The notes under the pieces are model-generated. The model searched no databases, had not been told where the DNA came from, and saw only the letters and a program-made list of their open reading frames with translations. Positions 50,560-60,200 of a stretch of DNA of 64,000 nucleotides are shown here, in pieces. How positions within the stretch are numbered: position 1 is the stretch's first letter; every line of letters starts with the position of its first letter. A program made the translations under genes and the position numbers. This stretch comes from JACNKV01 sp964422145 (GTDB lineage: Bacteria > Fidelibacterota > Marinisomatia > Marinisomatales > JACNKV01), in the NCBI GenBank assembly GCA_964422145.1, contig CAYQZV010000001.1, forward strand, positions 62,001 to 126,000, given 5' to 3'.

Positions 50560-51326
50560 TTATCGTGAATCGAATCGGGTTTTATACATTGATCAGCCGT
50601 GAAGTCGGTCGTTTCTTCTCTGTCTATCGGCAAACCGTTTTACCGGGGTTGATTTCATCGGCACTTTATATTTTAGTGTTTGGCGTGACCCTTCAGCATC
50701 GGATCCCTGAAATTGGCGGTGTACCCTACACGTTTTTCATCCTTCCGGGGTTGATCATGATGAATACATTAACAAACGCCAGCGCTAACACGTCGTCATC
50801 CATGCTTCAAATGAAACTCCTTCAGCAACTGCCGGACTTGCTCACCGCGCCTCTGTCCGGGGCAGAGATCGCTTTAGCATACATCATCGGTGGAACGGTG
50901 CGTGGATTCATCAACGGGTTGCTCGTCATGCTGTTGGGAACGGTCTTAATCGGATTACCGGTTCAGCACTTGTTTATGACGCTTGGCTTTATCTTATTGG
51001 TCAGCTGGACCTTCGCCAGCATGGGATTACTTTTAGGTCAGTTTGCAGAAACATGGGACCAGCTGGCAATGCTTCAGAATTTTTTCTTAACTCCGTTGAG
51101 TTTTTTAGGCGGTGTGTTCTATTCGATCTCGATGCTTCCGAATTGGGCACAGATGGCCAGTTTCGTTAACCCGATTTATTATATGATCAACGGAATGCGG
51201 TATACGATTCTCGGTGTTTCTGATTCATCGCCGATGGTCAGTTTTGTCATGGCAGTTATTATGGCGATGATCTTTAGTGTCGCTGCTATCCTGCTGATGC
51301 AAAGCGGAAAAAAGATCAAACAGTAG
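50556..51326 (+). CDS. ABC-2 type permease
   Basis: This 256-residue protein has six hydrophobic segments and the ABC-2 signature region LNFFLTPLSFLGGVFYSISMLP-like (here MLQNFFLTPLSFLGGVFYSI) near residues 172-191. It pairs with the upstream ATPase to form an exporter of a drug, lipid or polysaccharide, as in DrrAB- or NodIJ-like systems. The substrate is unknown. Confidence 0.9.
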   Translation: MIIVNRIGFYTLISREVGRFFSVYRQTVLPGLISSALYILVFGVTLQHRIPEIGGVPYTFFILPGLIMMNTLTNASANTSSSMLQMKLLQQLPDLLTAPLSGAEIALAYIIGGTVRGFINGLLVMLLGTVLIGLPVQHLFMTLGFILLVSWTFASMGLLLGQFAETWDQLAMLQNFFLTPLSFLGGVFYSISMLPNWAQMASFVNPIYYMINGMRYTILGVSDSSPMVSFVMAVIMAMIFSVAAILLMQSGKKIKQ

Positions 51327-51328
51327 AT

Positions 51329-52540
51329 CTATTCGTCTTTCAAAAGCGCTTGAATATGAAGAAACGATCCGTCTATCTCTGAATACGACGTGACACCTAA
51401 AATGTGGGCAATCAACGGATAAACATTTACATTTTCAAACGTTCCGCATTGATAGCCGTCTTTAAATGACGGGCCGTCTGCTAAAAAGATGGCATGCATA
51501 CTCCATAGATTATTGTCGAAACCATGATCCCCGCCGGTTTGGTAATTCATGTTATTGTTATCCCTGTCTATTATACTCCATCCTTCGTCCGGAACCACCA
51601 AAACATCTTTGATTCGATAATGATCTCTGTAATGAAACCGATCGGGGATGTCTTTTTTTAGGTAGGCAGTGATGTGGGGAATTTTATTTAGTTCGAACAC
51701 TAGTTCTTTTAATCTCTCGGGTGTTTGACCATACAAAAATGAGAATGGGCCCGTCCCCTCCTGGGTGACGCCTTTCAAATCGACATAATCTGATAGCAGA
51801 ATGGTGCGCTCTGAGGAGATTTCCGCCATGCCGTGATCGCTGAGAGCAATGATGTTCAGATTCGGATAAATCTCCAGCTCTTTGCTTCGGTCAAGGATTT
51901 GCCCCAGCAAATCATCCATTTTCTTTACGATTTCTCCGACTTCTTTTGATCTCGGTCCATATCGGTGCCCGATATTATCCGGTTCGTGAAAATACAAAAG
52001 AACAAACTGAGGACGTTCAGCTTCGGGTTTTTGAAACCAGGTCATCACAGAATCAATTCGGCTTTGAAACGGAAAATCATGATCATATCGTTTCGAGTGT
52101 GACGGCCGGCATCCACCTGCATTGGATTCAGACCCAACCCAAAAATAGGATGCGGATTTTACGCCCTGTTTTTCAGCTGTACACCAGATTGGTTCGCCAC
52201 CGTACCATCGTCCGTCTTCAACCGCTGTCCGATCGCGAATTTTATATGTTGCATCAAATTTTTCATCGTAAAATGTATTGGCGATCAACCCGTGATTTTC
52301 CGCATACATTCCTGTGGCAAGACTGTAATGATTTGGAAATGTTTTCGATACATAAACCGGTTTGATTCCCTTTGCTTTGACCCCTTGCGCTGCCATTCGA
52401 TCAAAGTTCGGGGTTTCATACCAGTCTAAATAATCTGCGCGAAAACCGTCAAAGGAGATCAGTAAAACGTATTGATCCGACTTTCCGTATAAAACGGTTA
52501 ATGTCATGACCAGAATAAAAAATCTGTGGGCGTATTTCAT
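51329..52540 (-). CDS. Alkaline phosphatase family / nucleotide pyrophosphatase-phosphodiesterase
   Basis: This 403-residue exported enzyme has a signal peptide (HRFFILVMTLTVLYGK). The ENPP-type active site is clear: SFDGFRADY (metal Asp, about 30), YVSKTFPNHYSLATGM with the nucleophilic Thr near 66, DNIGHRYGPRS (about 190), SDHGM (about 237) and GDHGFDN near 340. It would cleave phosphodiester or pyrophosphate bonds in the periplasm. It converges on the ABC genes. Confidence 0.9.
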   Translation of the reverse strand: MKYAHRFFILVMTLTVLYGKSDQYVLLISFDGFRADYLDWYETPNFDRMAAQGVKAKGIKPVYVSKTFPNHYSLATGMYAENHGLIANTFYDEKFDATYKIRDRTAVEDGRWYGGEPIWCTAEKQGVKSASYFWVGSESNAGGCRPSHSKRYDHDFPFQSRIDSVMTWFQKPEAERPQFVLLYFHEPDNIGHRYGPRSKEVGEIVKKMDDLLGQILDRSKELEIYPNLNIIALSDHGMAEISSERTILLSDYVDLKGVTQEGTGPFSFLYGQTPERLKELVFELNKIPHITAYLKKDIPDRFHYRDHYRIKDVLVVPDEGWSIIDRDNNNMNYQTGGDHGFDNNLWSMHAIFLADGPSFKDGYQCGTFENVNVYPLIAHILGVTSYSEIDGSFLHIQALLKDE

Positions 52541-52604
52541 GATTTTTCCTTGTTAATTTATGTGTGGAAATTTCAACGAATTCAAGTTGGTATCAACAAA
52601 ATTC

Positions 52605-53234
52605 ATGAAAGAACAACGATTACACATGGTTCGGGATCAATTGGTTCGGCGCGGAATAGCCGATCAAAAAGTGCTGGATGTCCTGCAAATCACGCCGCGT
52701 CATCTTTTTGTCCCTGATCATCTCCGCGACCTGGCTTACTCCGATGGTCCGCTTCCGATCGGATACAACCAAACCATCAGCCAGCCGTATATCGTCGCAT
52801 TCATGACGGAAATGCTGAATGTTGAATCTCACCATACCGTTTTAGAGATCGGAACGGGCTGTGGATATCAAACGGCTGTTCTCTCACAACTAGCTGAAAA
52901 AGTGGTATCGGTTGAAATCGTTCCTAAGTTAGCATCCGAAGCCAAACTGCGTTTGCAAAATCTTGGCTATGACAATGTAGACGTCAATTGTGCAGACGGA
53001 AAACAGGGATGGAAACCGGACGCACCGTATGATCGGATTATAGTAACCGCTTCACCTGAAGCAATTCCGACGCCGTTGATCAATCAGCTTAATATCAATG
53101 GTAAAATGATCCTTCCCGTTGGGTCATCCGTTCATCATCAGGAATTACAGCTTGTTCTAAAAAACGAACAGGGAGAAATTGACATTCGCCGGTCTCTCCC
53201 TGTTCGTTTTGTTCCGCTGGTGGATAAATCTTAG
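52605..53234 (+). CDS. pcm: Protein-L-isoaspartate O-methyltransferase
   Basis: This 209-residue repair methyltransferase is counted from ATG 52605; the longer frame from 52560 adds an unusual N-terminus. The SAM motif is LEIGTGCGYQTAVLSQLA near 76-93. The family's PLPIGYNQTISQPYIVAFMTEML block, read here in two parts as LPIGYNQTISQP and YIVAFMTEML, lies near 46. It restores isoaspartyl residues in ageing proteins. Its stop overlaps the stop of the convergent 984-residue gene. Confidence 0.93.
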   Translation: MKEQRLHMVRDQLVRRGIADQKVLDVLQITPRHLFVPDHLRDLAYSDGPLPIGYNQTISQPYIVAFMTEMLNVESHHTVLEIGTGCGYQTAVLSQLAEKVVSVEIVPKLASEAKLRLQNLGYDNVDVNCADGKQGWKPDAPYDRIIVTASPEAIPTPLINQLNINGKMILPVGSSVHHQELQLVLKNEQGEIDIRRSLPVRFVPLVDKS

Positions 53235-56185
53235 AATGGATTAATCAACGCCAGCCTTAAATATTCCGTTGGGTCTTTCTTGTCTGCCCAGTCGTCATAA
53301 GTCTGTGCCCGGCCGTAAGAAAAGATAAACAGCGAACTGTCTCCGATATTCAATCCGAATTTCATTTCGTATCCGGCTGTTGTGATCCACTCTTCCATAC
53401 CGTTTCCGGTCGTCCAAGCGTTTCCGATATCTGTAAATGCGGCTGCTGAGACTGAGCCTATCCCGAAGAATAAAACGTTGATGGGAAGTTTCGGCGCAAT
53501 GGGCATTCTGAGTTCAAGCGTATTCATGTTTACCCGATTCCCCAATCGAAACCCGTCCCAGCCGCGAGGATTCAAGTTTTCGGTAAATCCGTCTGTTCCT
53601 CCTGTGCCCGGGGCATACAAGGAGTGAGCATTCGTTAATCCGACAAACTCTTGATTCGGCGGATTATTGCCCTCGAGCATTTCTGATTTTGTTCTCGCAA
53701 AAAGGATGAACGGCCCCGCTTTGACGTTAGCAAAGGCATCTACAACAAATCGCTGCCACGTGAAGTCGCCGTACAGACTTTCATCAGCAATATGTAAGAT
53801 TGATCGAACTCCATATCCTTTTTGGGGAAGTCCGGTTTTCATTCGATACGGTCGTCTGTTCGTCCATTGATATCCTACGGTGATCAAACTTTCGTATCCG
53901 TTTTCAGGCTTTGGTAAGACAGTTTCATCTAGAGTAAAAACATCAACGTTGCGATATCGAGCTGTAGCAGACGCGAACAGAACATGGGATGAGCTCATGC
54001 TTTTACCAAAGTTAAACGGAATCTGGGTCATCAGCGTCGCGCCGTCAAAAGTTTCAAACAACCACTGATCTTCATTTCCATACCCGCGGATATCCCAGGT
54101 AAAATTATGATTAACAGAAAAACTCCACAGCGGACCGTGCTGTGCATTAATATAGGAGACGAGCCATGCGGACTCATCATCATTCCAATCATAATAACCT
54201 CCAACCTGAACGACATGCCGGCCGATCGGATCTGTCCATGCGGTAAAGGCTGCCATACCGGTTTCATCCGGAAGAACCAGGCTCATTAAATGCTTTGGGT
54301 GTTTCCAAAACTTATATGGTGTTGAATTCGTATGATCTGTAACAATGGATGGATCATATTTTGGCAAAAGGTGGATAGGGTTGGTTGATCTCCATCGTGT
54401 ATACACATCTCGCATAACCAGCGGTTCATTTATCGTCGCCACCCGTTTTGGGTCTACTTTAACTATGCGAACGGTGTCCACGTCTCCAAGAGTGGTGGCT
54501 AATACAGTCGAGTCATTCGGCATCCATTGGGAGCTCCAGACTGCATCGCCGACATCCGTGTTTTGAATGGACTCACCTGTTTCGAGATTTATTGTATGGA
54601 GGTTTGGAGTGGATCCTTTGTGTGATGTAAATGTAATCGATTTCCCATCAGGATGCCACACAGGCAGATAATCCACTTCAGGATTGTCGGTCACCCGTTG
54701 TTCATCCCCATCCGGATATTGACGAATATACAGATCTGTGTTCCCATCATGACCGGCTTTTGCAAAAGCGATCTGGGTTCCGTCCGGAGACCAGGTCGGA
54801 TTCAACAATTGCACATCTCCGGTATAATGTGTGATCGCTGTCGCTTCGCCGCCATTCGGTGACATCACATATAAATTGGACGTGTTATTTTTATGAGCAA
54901 CAAACAGAATTTGTTCTCCGTCTGGTGACCAGCTTGGATGGGAAGCCCGCATCGATTGCGTCAACCATGTTACCTTTTCGCTCTCCACATCAAGTTTACA
55001 CAAATCCCAAACCATGGATTGATGTTTCCCATAATGATATTTCGCATAGACAAGCTGTTCATAGTTCGGAGACCATGACATCACGGTATGGAATCTACCG
55101 TAATCCATTTCGTCTGTTTTCCAAATGATCGGATCTTTGTCGTTCTTTGAACTGTCTGTTGTGTCCGATTTTGACGAAAACAGCTTCGAGAGAAAGTCCT
55201 TACCGGGTGTCTCCTTTTCTCGGTTTTCTAAGATCTCCCGTTCTTTGGTTGTGTCTCGCTGAACGATATAGAGTGAATTATCCCATTGGTCGTTATCGTT
55301 TCGCCCTGAGATCGCTATTTTAGTACTGTCAGACGTAAACAAAAAACCACTTACTTTATTAACGGGAAGTGTCATCGTTTCACCGATATCTTCGATCGCT
55401 TCTTTTTGGGCACGATATCCGTAATAATAGGTGTTCATATTGCGGCGCCAGTCTTCATTAAATTGTTTGACGGTGATCCCCGTTGCCTTTTTAAATGCGT
55501 CGTCGAAGCTGAATAATTTCATTTTATTTCTGTAGTGGAGGGTTTTAACGATCGTCGAATCTCCAAAGCGGTCTGCCCAGTATTTCACTTTAGAAAAACC
55601 ATCGTGATGCGGGTCCATGCGTTCTACTTTATTATTCAAAATATGCCATTTATGAGAAAGGTCTGCACGATGGGGTCGCCATCTTTCTGTCATATATTCC
55701 GCCAATCCTTCAACGAACCATCCCGGCGTTCCTGAAAACAGCGTTCCCCACGGCTCGGGTACCCAGGTTTTCACAGCATTATAATACACAATATGCTGTA
55801 ATTCGTGCGTCAATACCTGATATAACCATTTGTTATCTTCAAGCCAAATGGCAACATCATTTTGATCCACCCAGATAAATGTATTGTTCATGTGTGTTGC
55901 AAACCCGTTCAAAATTTCATCTTCTGTCGTGAAGATAATGTCGATAGTCGGAATCGTATCCAGATCGACTTGTTTCAACAGCGTGTCGTATGTCAATTCA
56001 GCAATGGATGCACCTGACACGGCGATTGAATCAATCCCCTGATGATAATGCACCCGAAAATGTTCCGTTTCGATCGTTTTCCATTTTAACTCAGAATGAA
56101 CTTGTCCTGTCCATTGCCACGTCAGCGGATATTGCGCGATTGTAATTCCGGCAAACAATAAAATAAGCGTGATTAATTTTTTCAT
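53231..56185 (-). CDS. Exported gluzincin-like peptidase fused to TolB propeller and barrel
   Basis: This 984-residue protein has a signal peptide (residues 1-18). Residues 35-260 look like a peptidase-MA/gluzincin domain with HELQH at 127-131 and a downstream EGLAEYMTE near 158 that could give the third zinc ligand. From about 270 to 600 there are TolB/WD40-type repeats (SWSPNYEQL, SWSPDGEQI, TWSPDGTQI, VWHPDGKSI). The last 350 residues look like an outer-membrane barrel of the Omp85/BamA-like group, ending in NPF. It could cut or sense proteins at the outer membrane. Related fusions exist in some Bacteroidetes and Chlorobi genomes; the function is not established. Confidence 0.82.
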   Translation of the reverse strand: MKKLITLILLFAGITIAQYPLTWQWTGQVHSELKWKTIETEHFRVHYHQGIDSIAVSGASIAELTYDTLLKQVDLDTIPTIDIIFTTEDEILNGFATHMNNTFIWVDQNDVAIWLEDNKWLYQVLTHELQHIVYYNAVKTWVPEPWGTLFSGTPGWFVEGLAEYMTERWRPHRADLSHKWHILNNKVERMDPHHDGFSKVKYWADRFGDSTIVKTLHYRNKMKLFSFDDAFKKATGITVKQFNEDWRRNMNTYYYGYRAQKEAIEDIGETMTLPVNKVSGFLFTSDSTKIAISGRNDNDQWDNSLYIVQRDTTKEREILENREKETPGKDFLSKLFSSKSDTTDSSKNDKDPIIWKTDEMDYGRFHTVMSWSPNYEQLVYAKYHYGKHQSMVWDLCKLDVESEKVTWLTQSMRASHPSWSPDGEQILFVAHKNNTSNLYVMSPNGGEATAITHYTGDVQLLNPTWSPDGTQIAFAKAGHDGNTDLYIRQYPDGDEQRVTDNPEVDYLPVWHPDGKSITFTSHKGSTPNLHTINLETGESIQNTDVGDAVWSSQWMPNDSTVLATTLGDVDTVRIVKVDPKRVATINEPLVMRDVYTRWRSTNPIHLLPKYDPSIVTDHTNSTPYKFWKHPKHLMSLVLPDETGMAAFTAWTDPIGRHVVQVGGYYDWNDDESAWLVSYINAQHGPLWSFSVNHNFTWDIRGYGNEDQWLFETFDGATLMTQIPFNFGKSMSSSHVLFASATARYRNVDVFTLDETVLPKPENGYESLITVGYQWTNRRPYRMKTGLPQKGYGVRSILHIADESLYGDFTWQRFVVDAFANVKAGPFILFARTKSEMLEGNNPPNQEFVGLTNAHSLYAPGTGGTDGFTENLNPRGWDGFRLGNRVNMNTLELRMPIAPKLPINVLFFGIGSVSAAAFTDIGNAWTTGNGMEEWITTAGYEMKFGLNIGDSSLFIFSYGRAQTYDDWADKKDPTEYLRLALINPF

Positions 56186-56225
56186 GTTAGTATCCTTTCT
56201 GATAAAATTAAGTGTATGAAACCAT

Positions 56226-56942
56226 TTACTTTTTCTCCGCAGAGATCAATGTCACCGTTCCGAATGTCATATTTTTAATGGTGATTTCTTTAAACCCCGC
56301 TTGACCCAGCATGGTATTTAAATCAATTCTTGAGGGGAAATGTTCCACGGATTCTGGCAGATATCTGTATGCATCCGACCGAGAAAACAAAGCGCCGATC
56401 CGCGGGAGGATTTTGTGAAAATACAATCGATATATTGCACCGAATACTTTTGAGGTCGGCTCAGCAAACTCAAGAATTCGGAGAGATCCGTTTTGATCCA
56501 GAACGCGGCAAAATTCCAGTAATGCTTTATCGTAATGACCGATGTTTCGAAATCCGAAGGCGATGGTCAGCGCTGAAAATTCACTTTCACCGAACGGCAG
56601 ATTTTCTCCGTCTCCCTGAATGGCGGTGAATCCATCGACACCTCTTTTTACGATCTTTTCCTTGCAGACATCAACCATTTTGTCGGAATAATCCAAGCCG
56701 ATGACGGTTGTTTCAGGCCGTTGTTTCTTTATTTCAAACCCGACATCGCCGGTGCCTGTTGCAACATCTAGAATCGGTTTCTTGGCATTATGCGGAAGAG
56801 ACGCAACCAACTTTTTCCGCCAGTGAAAATCCAGACCGAAGCTGAGAAGGTGATTCAAAAAATCATAGCGGCCGGAGATGTCGTCAAACATCTTTCGCAC
56901 GTATTGTTTTTTCTCCTCACCTGAATGGGTAAACTCCGGCAT
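56226..56942 (-). CDS. menG: Demethylmenaquinone methyltransferase (UbiE/MenG)
   Basis: This 238-residue methyltransferase adds the last methyl group in menaquinone (and in some bacteria ubiquinone) synthesis. The family opening KKQYVRKMFDDISGRYDFLN is at residues 11-30. The SAM motif DVATGTGDVGFEI is near 71, and the closing RYLPESVEHFPSR is near 192. An anaerobe like this would use menaquinone. It follows the lipoprotein gene by 7 nt on the same strand. Confidence 0.93.
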   Translation of the reverse strand: MPEFTHSGEEKKQYVRKMFDDISGRYDFLNHLLSFGLDFHWRKKLVASLPHNAKKPILDVATGTGDVGFEIKKQRPETTVIGLDYSDKMVDVCKEKIVKRGVDGFTAIQGDGENLPFGESEFSALTIAFGFRNIGHYDKALLEFCRVLDQNGSLRILEFAEPTSKVFGAIYRLYFHKILPRIGALFSRSDAYRYLPESVEHFPSRIDLNTMLGQAGFKEITIKNMTFGTVTLISAEKK

Positions 56943-56949
56943 ACTGTCC

Positions 56950-57819
56950 TTACAGCTTTCTCATTTTGATGGACACACCGTCTTTTTCATCATCGGTGCA
57001 AAAATATCCAATACCGTCAATTACATTCAGTGCTTCGATTTTATAGCCTTTTTCACGAATGGAATACTCGTCTGTATCCGGTGTAAATTGAATTAACCCC
57101 GATGCTGTTTGAAATCGGCCGATTCGCGTCACTGCTGAATCAAACGGACCGTAATCTCCGGGGTCAGATGCCGATGAGATCCAACATGTTCCGTCCGGCT
57201 CGACAAAGAGATCTGAGATATGCCGTACATCTTTTTGCGGCCATGAAACAAAAACGGTGTGAGTTCCTTGTTGTTTGATCGTCCCCGTGTTGAGATCGAT
57301 CATTCCGTAATGTAGAACGCCGTCCGTTTTATCGCTTCCCCGATCGCCCCAAACCATTAAATAATTCTCTGCTGTTTTCAGAAGCCCCAATCCTTCCAAC
57401 TCTACTTTCTTGCTCAAACCCGGAATGATAAATTCACGCAGGGTTTCAGCCGTGCCTTTTTCTCGGTTAACAGTGATGTGATAGCACGCGCCTTTACTCG
57501 TCATCGCGATCATCTGATTCGGCTTGTTCGGAACAGCGACAAGCGCTTCGAGGTCGATGGGAATCATCTTGCCCGTCCAATCTAATTTGTGGTATTCCCC
57601 TTTTGAAACATCGATCCATCCGACGCGGGGCTGGTTACGTTTTTTATTATCATGTACCACATACCATACATTATTCTCTGCAACCAGTCCGCTGACAGCA
57701 TAACGGCTTTTAGAACTGATCAGCTTCCAACCATCATTCGCCGGCTCGGAAGAACTGGCGCAGTCGATGATAATCATCATGGCCAAAAATACAATGAACG
57801 TATGTCTAAACTTTTTCAT
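56950..57819 (-). CDS. Lipoprotein of unknown function
   Basis: This 289-residue protein has a signal sequence with a lipobox (IIIDCASS, Cys at residue 21), so it is lipid-anchored. The mature chain is beta-rich with a repeated WY/W-G-D pattern (WYVVHDNKKRNQ, MVWGDRGSDKTDGV, CWISSASDPGDYG), possibly a beta-propeller resembling SdiA-regulated or phytase-like esterase proteins. The exact function is unknown. It overlaps the HAD hydrolase gene by 14 nt and precedes menG. Confidence 0.68.
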   Translation of the reverse strand: MKKFRHTFIVFLAMMIIIDCASSSEPANDGWKLISSKSRYAVSGLVAENNVWYVVHDNKKRNQPRVGWIDVSKGEYHKLDWTGKMIPIDLEALVAVPNKPNQMIAMTSKGACYHITVNREKGTAETLREFIIPGLSKKVELEGLGLLKTAENYLMVWGDRGSDKTDGVLHYGMIDLNTGTIKQQGTHTVFVSWPQKDVRHISDLFVEPDGTCWISSASDPGDYGPFDSAVTRIGRFQTASGLIQFTPDTDEYSIREKGYKIEALNVIDGIGYFCTDDEKDGVSIKMRKL

Positions 57820-58429
57820 CAGATAATAAATTCAAGTTACGCATATTGGTCTTTAGGTCTTCAACAGTTTTATAGTGAATTGTCATAAATCCCATTGACT
57901 TTGCTTTCAGGATGTTTTCCTCCTGATCATCAATAAATAATGCGTTTTCAGCCGGGACGTTTGCCATCTGAAGCGCTTGTTCGAAAATACCAGGCTCAGG
58001 TTTTCTCGATCCGACCTTGTAAGAATAAACAGCTCCATCAACCTGATCAAAAAACGGGAATTGATTTCCAACCCCGTTTTCAATATGTCTGGCGTTTGTA
58101 TTTGATAGCAGCCAAACAGGATGTGTTTTTTTACATGTGGTCAGGACGTCTGAAGCGCCGGTTTCCGTTCCAACCAGCTTTCGCCATGCTGTCCAAAATT
58201 CGTTTTTCGGGAGAGTTTTTCCGACAGGTAATTTTTGGCATACATCTCGGTAAAACGCCTCTTCTGTGACCTCGCCCTTTTCATACCGATAGTACGTTTC
58301 CGTCGGAAAGAGTTGCTTCAATTCCTCTTCAGGTAGATTAACAATGCTTGCGATGTGATGGATTGTCCGTTCGGGATGAATATGAAGGAGAACCCCTCCG
58401 ATGTCAAAGAAAATTGTTTTTATTTGCAC
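57806..58429 (-). CDS. HAD family hydrolase
   Basis: This 207-residue HAD-IA hydrolase has the first motif FFDIGGVL (residues 7-14), where the second Asp of the usual DxD is replaced by Gly, as in YihX-like sugar phosphatases. Further motifs are LLSNTNA near 105, GSRKPEPGIF near 137 and LFIDDQEENILKAK near 162. It is probably a small-molecule phosphatase. It overlaps the lipoprotein gene (14 nt) and lies 3 nt after the methyltransferase gene on the same strand. Confidence 0.88.
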   Translation of the reverse strand: MQIKTIFFDIGGVLLHIHPERTIHHIASIVNLPEEELKQLFPTETYYRYEKGEVTEEAFYRDVCQKLPVGKTLPKNEFWTAWRKLVGTETGASDVLTTCKKTHPVWLLSNTNARHIENGVGNQFPFFDQVDGAVYSYKVGSRKPEPGIFEQALQMANVPAENALFIDDQEENILKAKSMGFMTIHYKTVEDLKTNMRNLNLLSDEKV

Positions 58430-58432
58430 GAA

Positions 58433-59167
58433 TTACCGCCCGCAAATGTAAATTTGTAATGCGCTGTCTTCAGAAAGCGGGTTGTTCTCATAATCGCCGA
58501 GTTTTTCATAGATCGCAAGTCCTGCATCCGTGATGAGCCTGTCCATCGTATCCGGATAAAACAGCCGCAGATCAAACGAGTAAGGTTTTGGATCCTTTTT
58601 CCTGTCACGAAACAGAAACCACGTCAGGTGATTCACTTCGGTTTCTTCATCATATAGGTTTGTTTCTTTAATCGTGCACGTTTGACCTTCAAACTCAAAG
58701 TGATTCATCACCGGATAAAGTTTGTTTTTATCCCTGTAAAGAAAATATGGGTCGGGGATGAAAACAGAAACCAAAAAAGTTCCGTTGGGTTTTAAATGTT
58801 CTCTCACGGATGTCAGACAGCCAAGCGCGTTATCGTCGGTGAGATTGTGGAGAAAGGAATTAAATCCAATGAAAATGAACTGAAATTGCTGCCCCAGATC
58901 AAATGACTGCATATCGCCTTCTATAATTTTTCCTTTCGGATACTCGGACAGTTTCGCATTTCCGGCCTGAACAAAGTTCGGACTGAGTTCCAATCCGGTG
59001 TAATCATATCCGGCCTGAACGAGAGGTAATCCAAGCCGTCCTGTCCCCGCAGCCAGTTCTAAAATCGGTCCGCCGATCTTTGCCGCCCAGCCGGAAATAA
59101 AATCAATATCCGCGCGGTATTGTTTGTGAATGGCATCGTAAAGGGTTGCGTTTGTATAAATGTCCAT
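58433..59167 (-). CDS. Class I SAM-dependent methyltransferase
   Basis: This 244-residue methyltransferase shows the SAM motif ILELAAGTGRLGLPLVQAGY near residues 35-54, then GLELSPNFVQ and IEGDMQSFDLG. The C-terminal half is family-specific and does not reveal the substrate. It is the first gene of a minus-strand group with the HAD hydrolase and lipoprotein. Confidence 0.85.
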   Translation of the reverse strand: MDIYTNATLYDAIHKQYRADIDFISGWAAKIGGPILELAAGTGRLGLPLVQAGYDYTGLELSPNFVQAGNAKLSEYPKGKIIEGDMQSFDLGQQFQFIFIGFNSFLHNLTDDNALGCLTSVREHLKPNGTFLVSVFIPDPYFLYRDKNKLYPVMNHFEFEGQTCTIKETNLYDEETEVNHLTWFLFRDRKKDPKPYSFDLRLFYPDTMDRLITDAGLAIYEKLGDYENNPLSEDSALQIYICGR

Positions 59168-59428
59168 AATATTTCCACAATAATAAGGCTGAAATTACCA
59201 TTATTCATCCTATTCCTGCACTTTGTGTTTCGGTGGGTTTTATAGAAATCTCTTGCTCAATAGCTTTGCCAGGTATTAGTTTCGCATTGTGGAACGTTTT
59301 TGTTTAAAGTATTATAAGAAATACTACCAATACTCTAATACACGCAGTTTTTTATTGAGATGTTAGCATTTATACTAGGAAGAACGATAGATGATGAATA
59401 ATGTGAAATTTGAGAAAAGGTTTAAGAA

Positions 59429-59794
59429 ATGAAAGAAACGACAAAACAAGATGAACGAATGGCAAAAATGATATTTGCTTCAATATATCCACATTATCTC
59501 ACAAAAATTGAGAAAAAAGGTAGAACTAGAGAAGAATTGCACAAAGTAATAAGATGGCTAACAGGCTATAATGATAATAAATTGCAAGAACTTATAAATG
59601 ATAATTCAACAATTGAGTCTTTCTTCCAAAATGCGAAATTAAATAAAAATTCTACTCGAATTACGGGTACAATATGTGGCTATAAAGTCGAAGAGATTAA
59701 AAATCCATTAACGCAGCAAGTAAGATATTTGGACAAGTTAGTTGATGAATTAGCCAAAGGGTGGAAGATGGAAAAAATATTAAGAGCTGATTAA
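59429..59794 (+). CDS. DUF2200 domain protein
   Basis: This 121-residue protein matches the DUF2200 pattern, with MIFASIYPHYLTKIEKKGRT near residue 14 and RWLTGY near 42. It ends with an LDKLVDELAKGWKMEKIL segment. The family is small, single-domain and probably helical; its function is unknown. It is AT-rich and has its own start behind a fair ribosome binding site, as is common for mobile or cassette-like genes. Confidence 0.85.
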   Translation: MKETTKQDERMAKMIFASIYPHYLTKIEKKGRTREELHKVIRWLTGYNDNKLQELINDNSTIESFFQNAKLNKNSTRITGTICGYKVEEIKNPLTQQVRYLDKLVDELAKGWKMEKILRAD

Positions 59795-59804
59795 GGAAAT
59801 ACGT

Positions 59805-60167
59805 ATGATGAAGCCAAAAGAATTAACCGAGGCGTGGGTAAAGGCATTTAATGAAGGAAATGCTGTAAAGATCTCGGATTTTTATCATTCAGATGCAATT
59901 AACCATCAAGTTGCAAATGAACCTGTTGTTGGGAAAAATGCAATATTCAAAATGTTTGAAACTGAATTTAATCAAGTAGAAATGACCTGCATAGTAGAAA
60001 ATATATTTGAAGATAGTAATTGGGGAATACTTGAATGGAAAGATCCATTAGGGCTAAGAGGTTGCGGTTTCTTTCAAATTAATAAAGGGGAAATTATACT
60101 TCAGAGAGGAGATTGGGATAAGCTGTCAGTTCTAAGACAACATAATCTGCCAATACCAACGCAATAG
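59805..60167 (+). CDS. SnoaL-like (NTF2-fold) protein
   Basis: This 120-residue protein has the SnoaL/NTF2 pattern: AWVKAFNEGNAVKISDFYHS near residue 9 and GKNAIFKMFETEFNQ near 44. The chain ends in a GCGFFQINKGEI strand. Members are small enzymes (isomerases, dehydratases) or binding proteins; the substrate is not predictable. It is 10 nt after the DUF2200 gene on the same strand. Confidence 0.82.
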   Translation: MMKPKELTEAWVKAFNEGNAVKISDFYHSDAINHQVANEPVVGKNAIFKMFETEFNQVEMTCIVENIFEDSNWGILEWKDPLGLRGCGFFQINKGEIILQRGDWDKLSVLRQHNLPIPTQ

Positions 60168-60200
60168 GAGCAAAGAAGTAAAGTGCAATACACTAACAAT

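Noticed and set aside
52560..52604. Extra 15 residues at the N-terminus of Pcm
   Set aside because: The family starts near the MKEQR segment; the extension has no conserved feature and the better start is 52605.
57806..58429. HAD hydrolase with a broken DxD motif (DIGG)
   Set aside because: The Gly form is normal for YihX-like members of the family.
59308..59325. AGTATT-ATAAGA-AATACT inverted repeat upstream of the DUF2200 gene
   Set aside because: Short AT-rich arms are expected by chance; no further copy with symmetry found.
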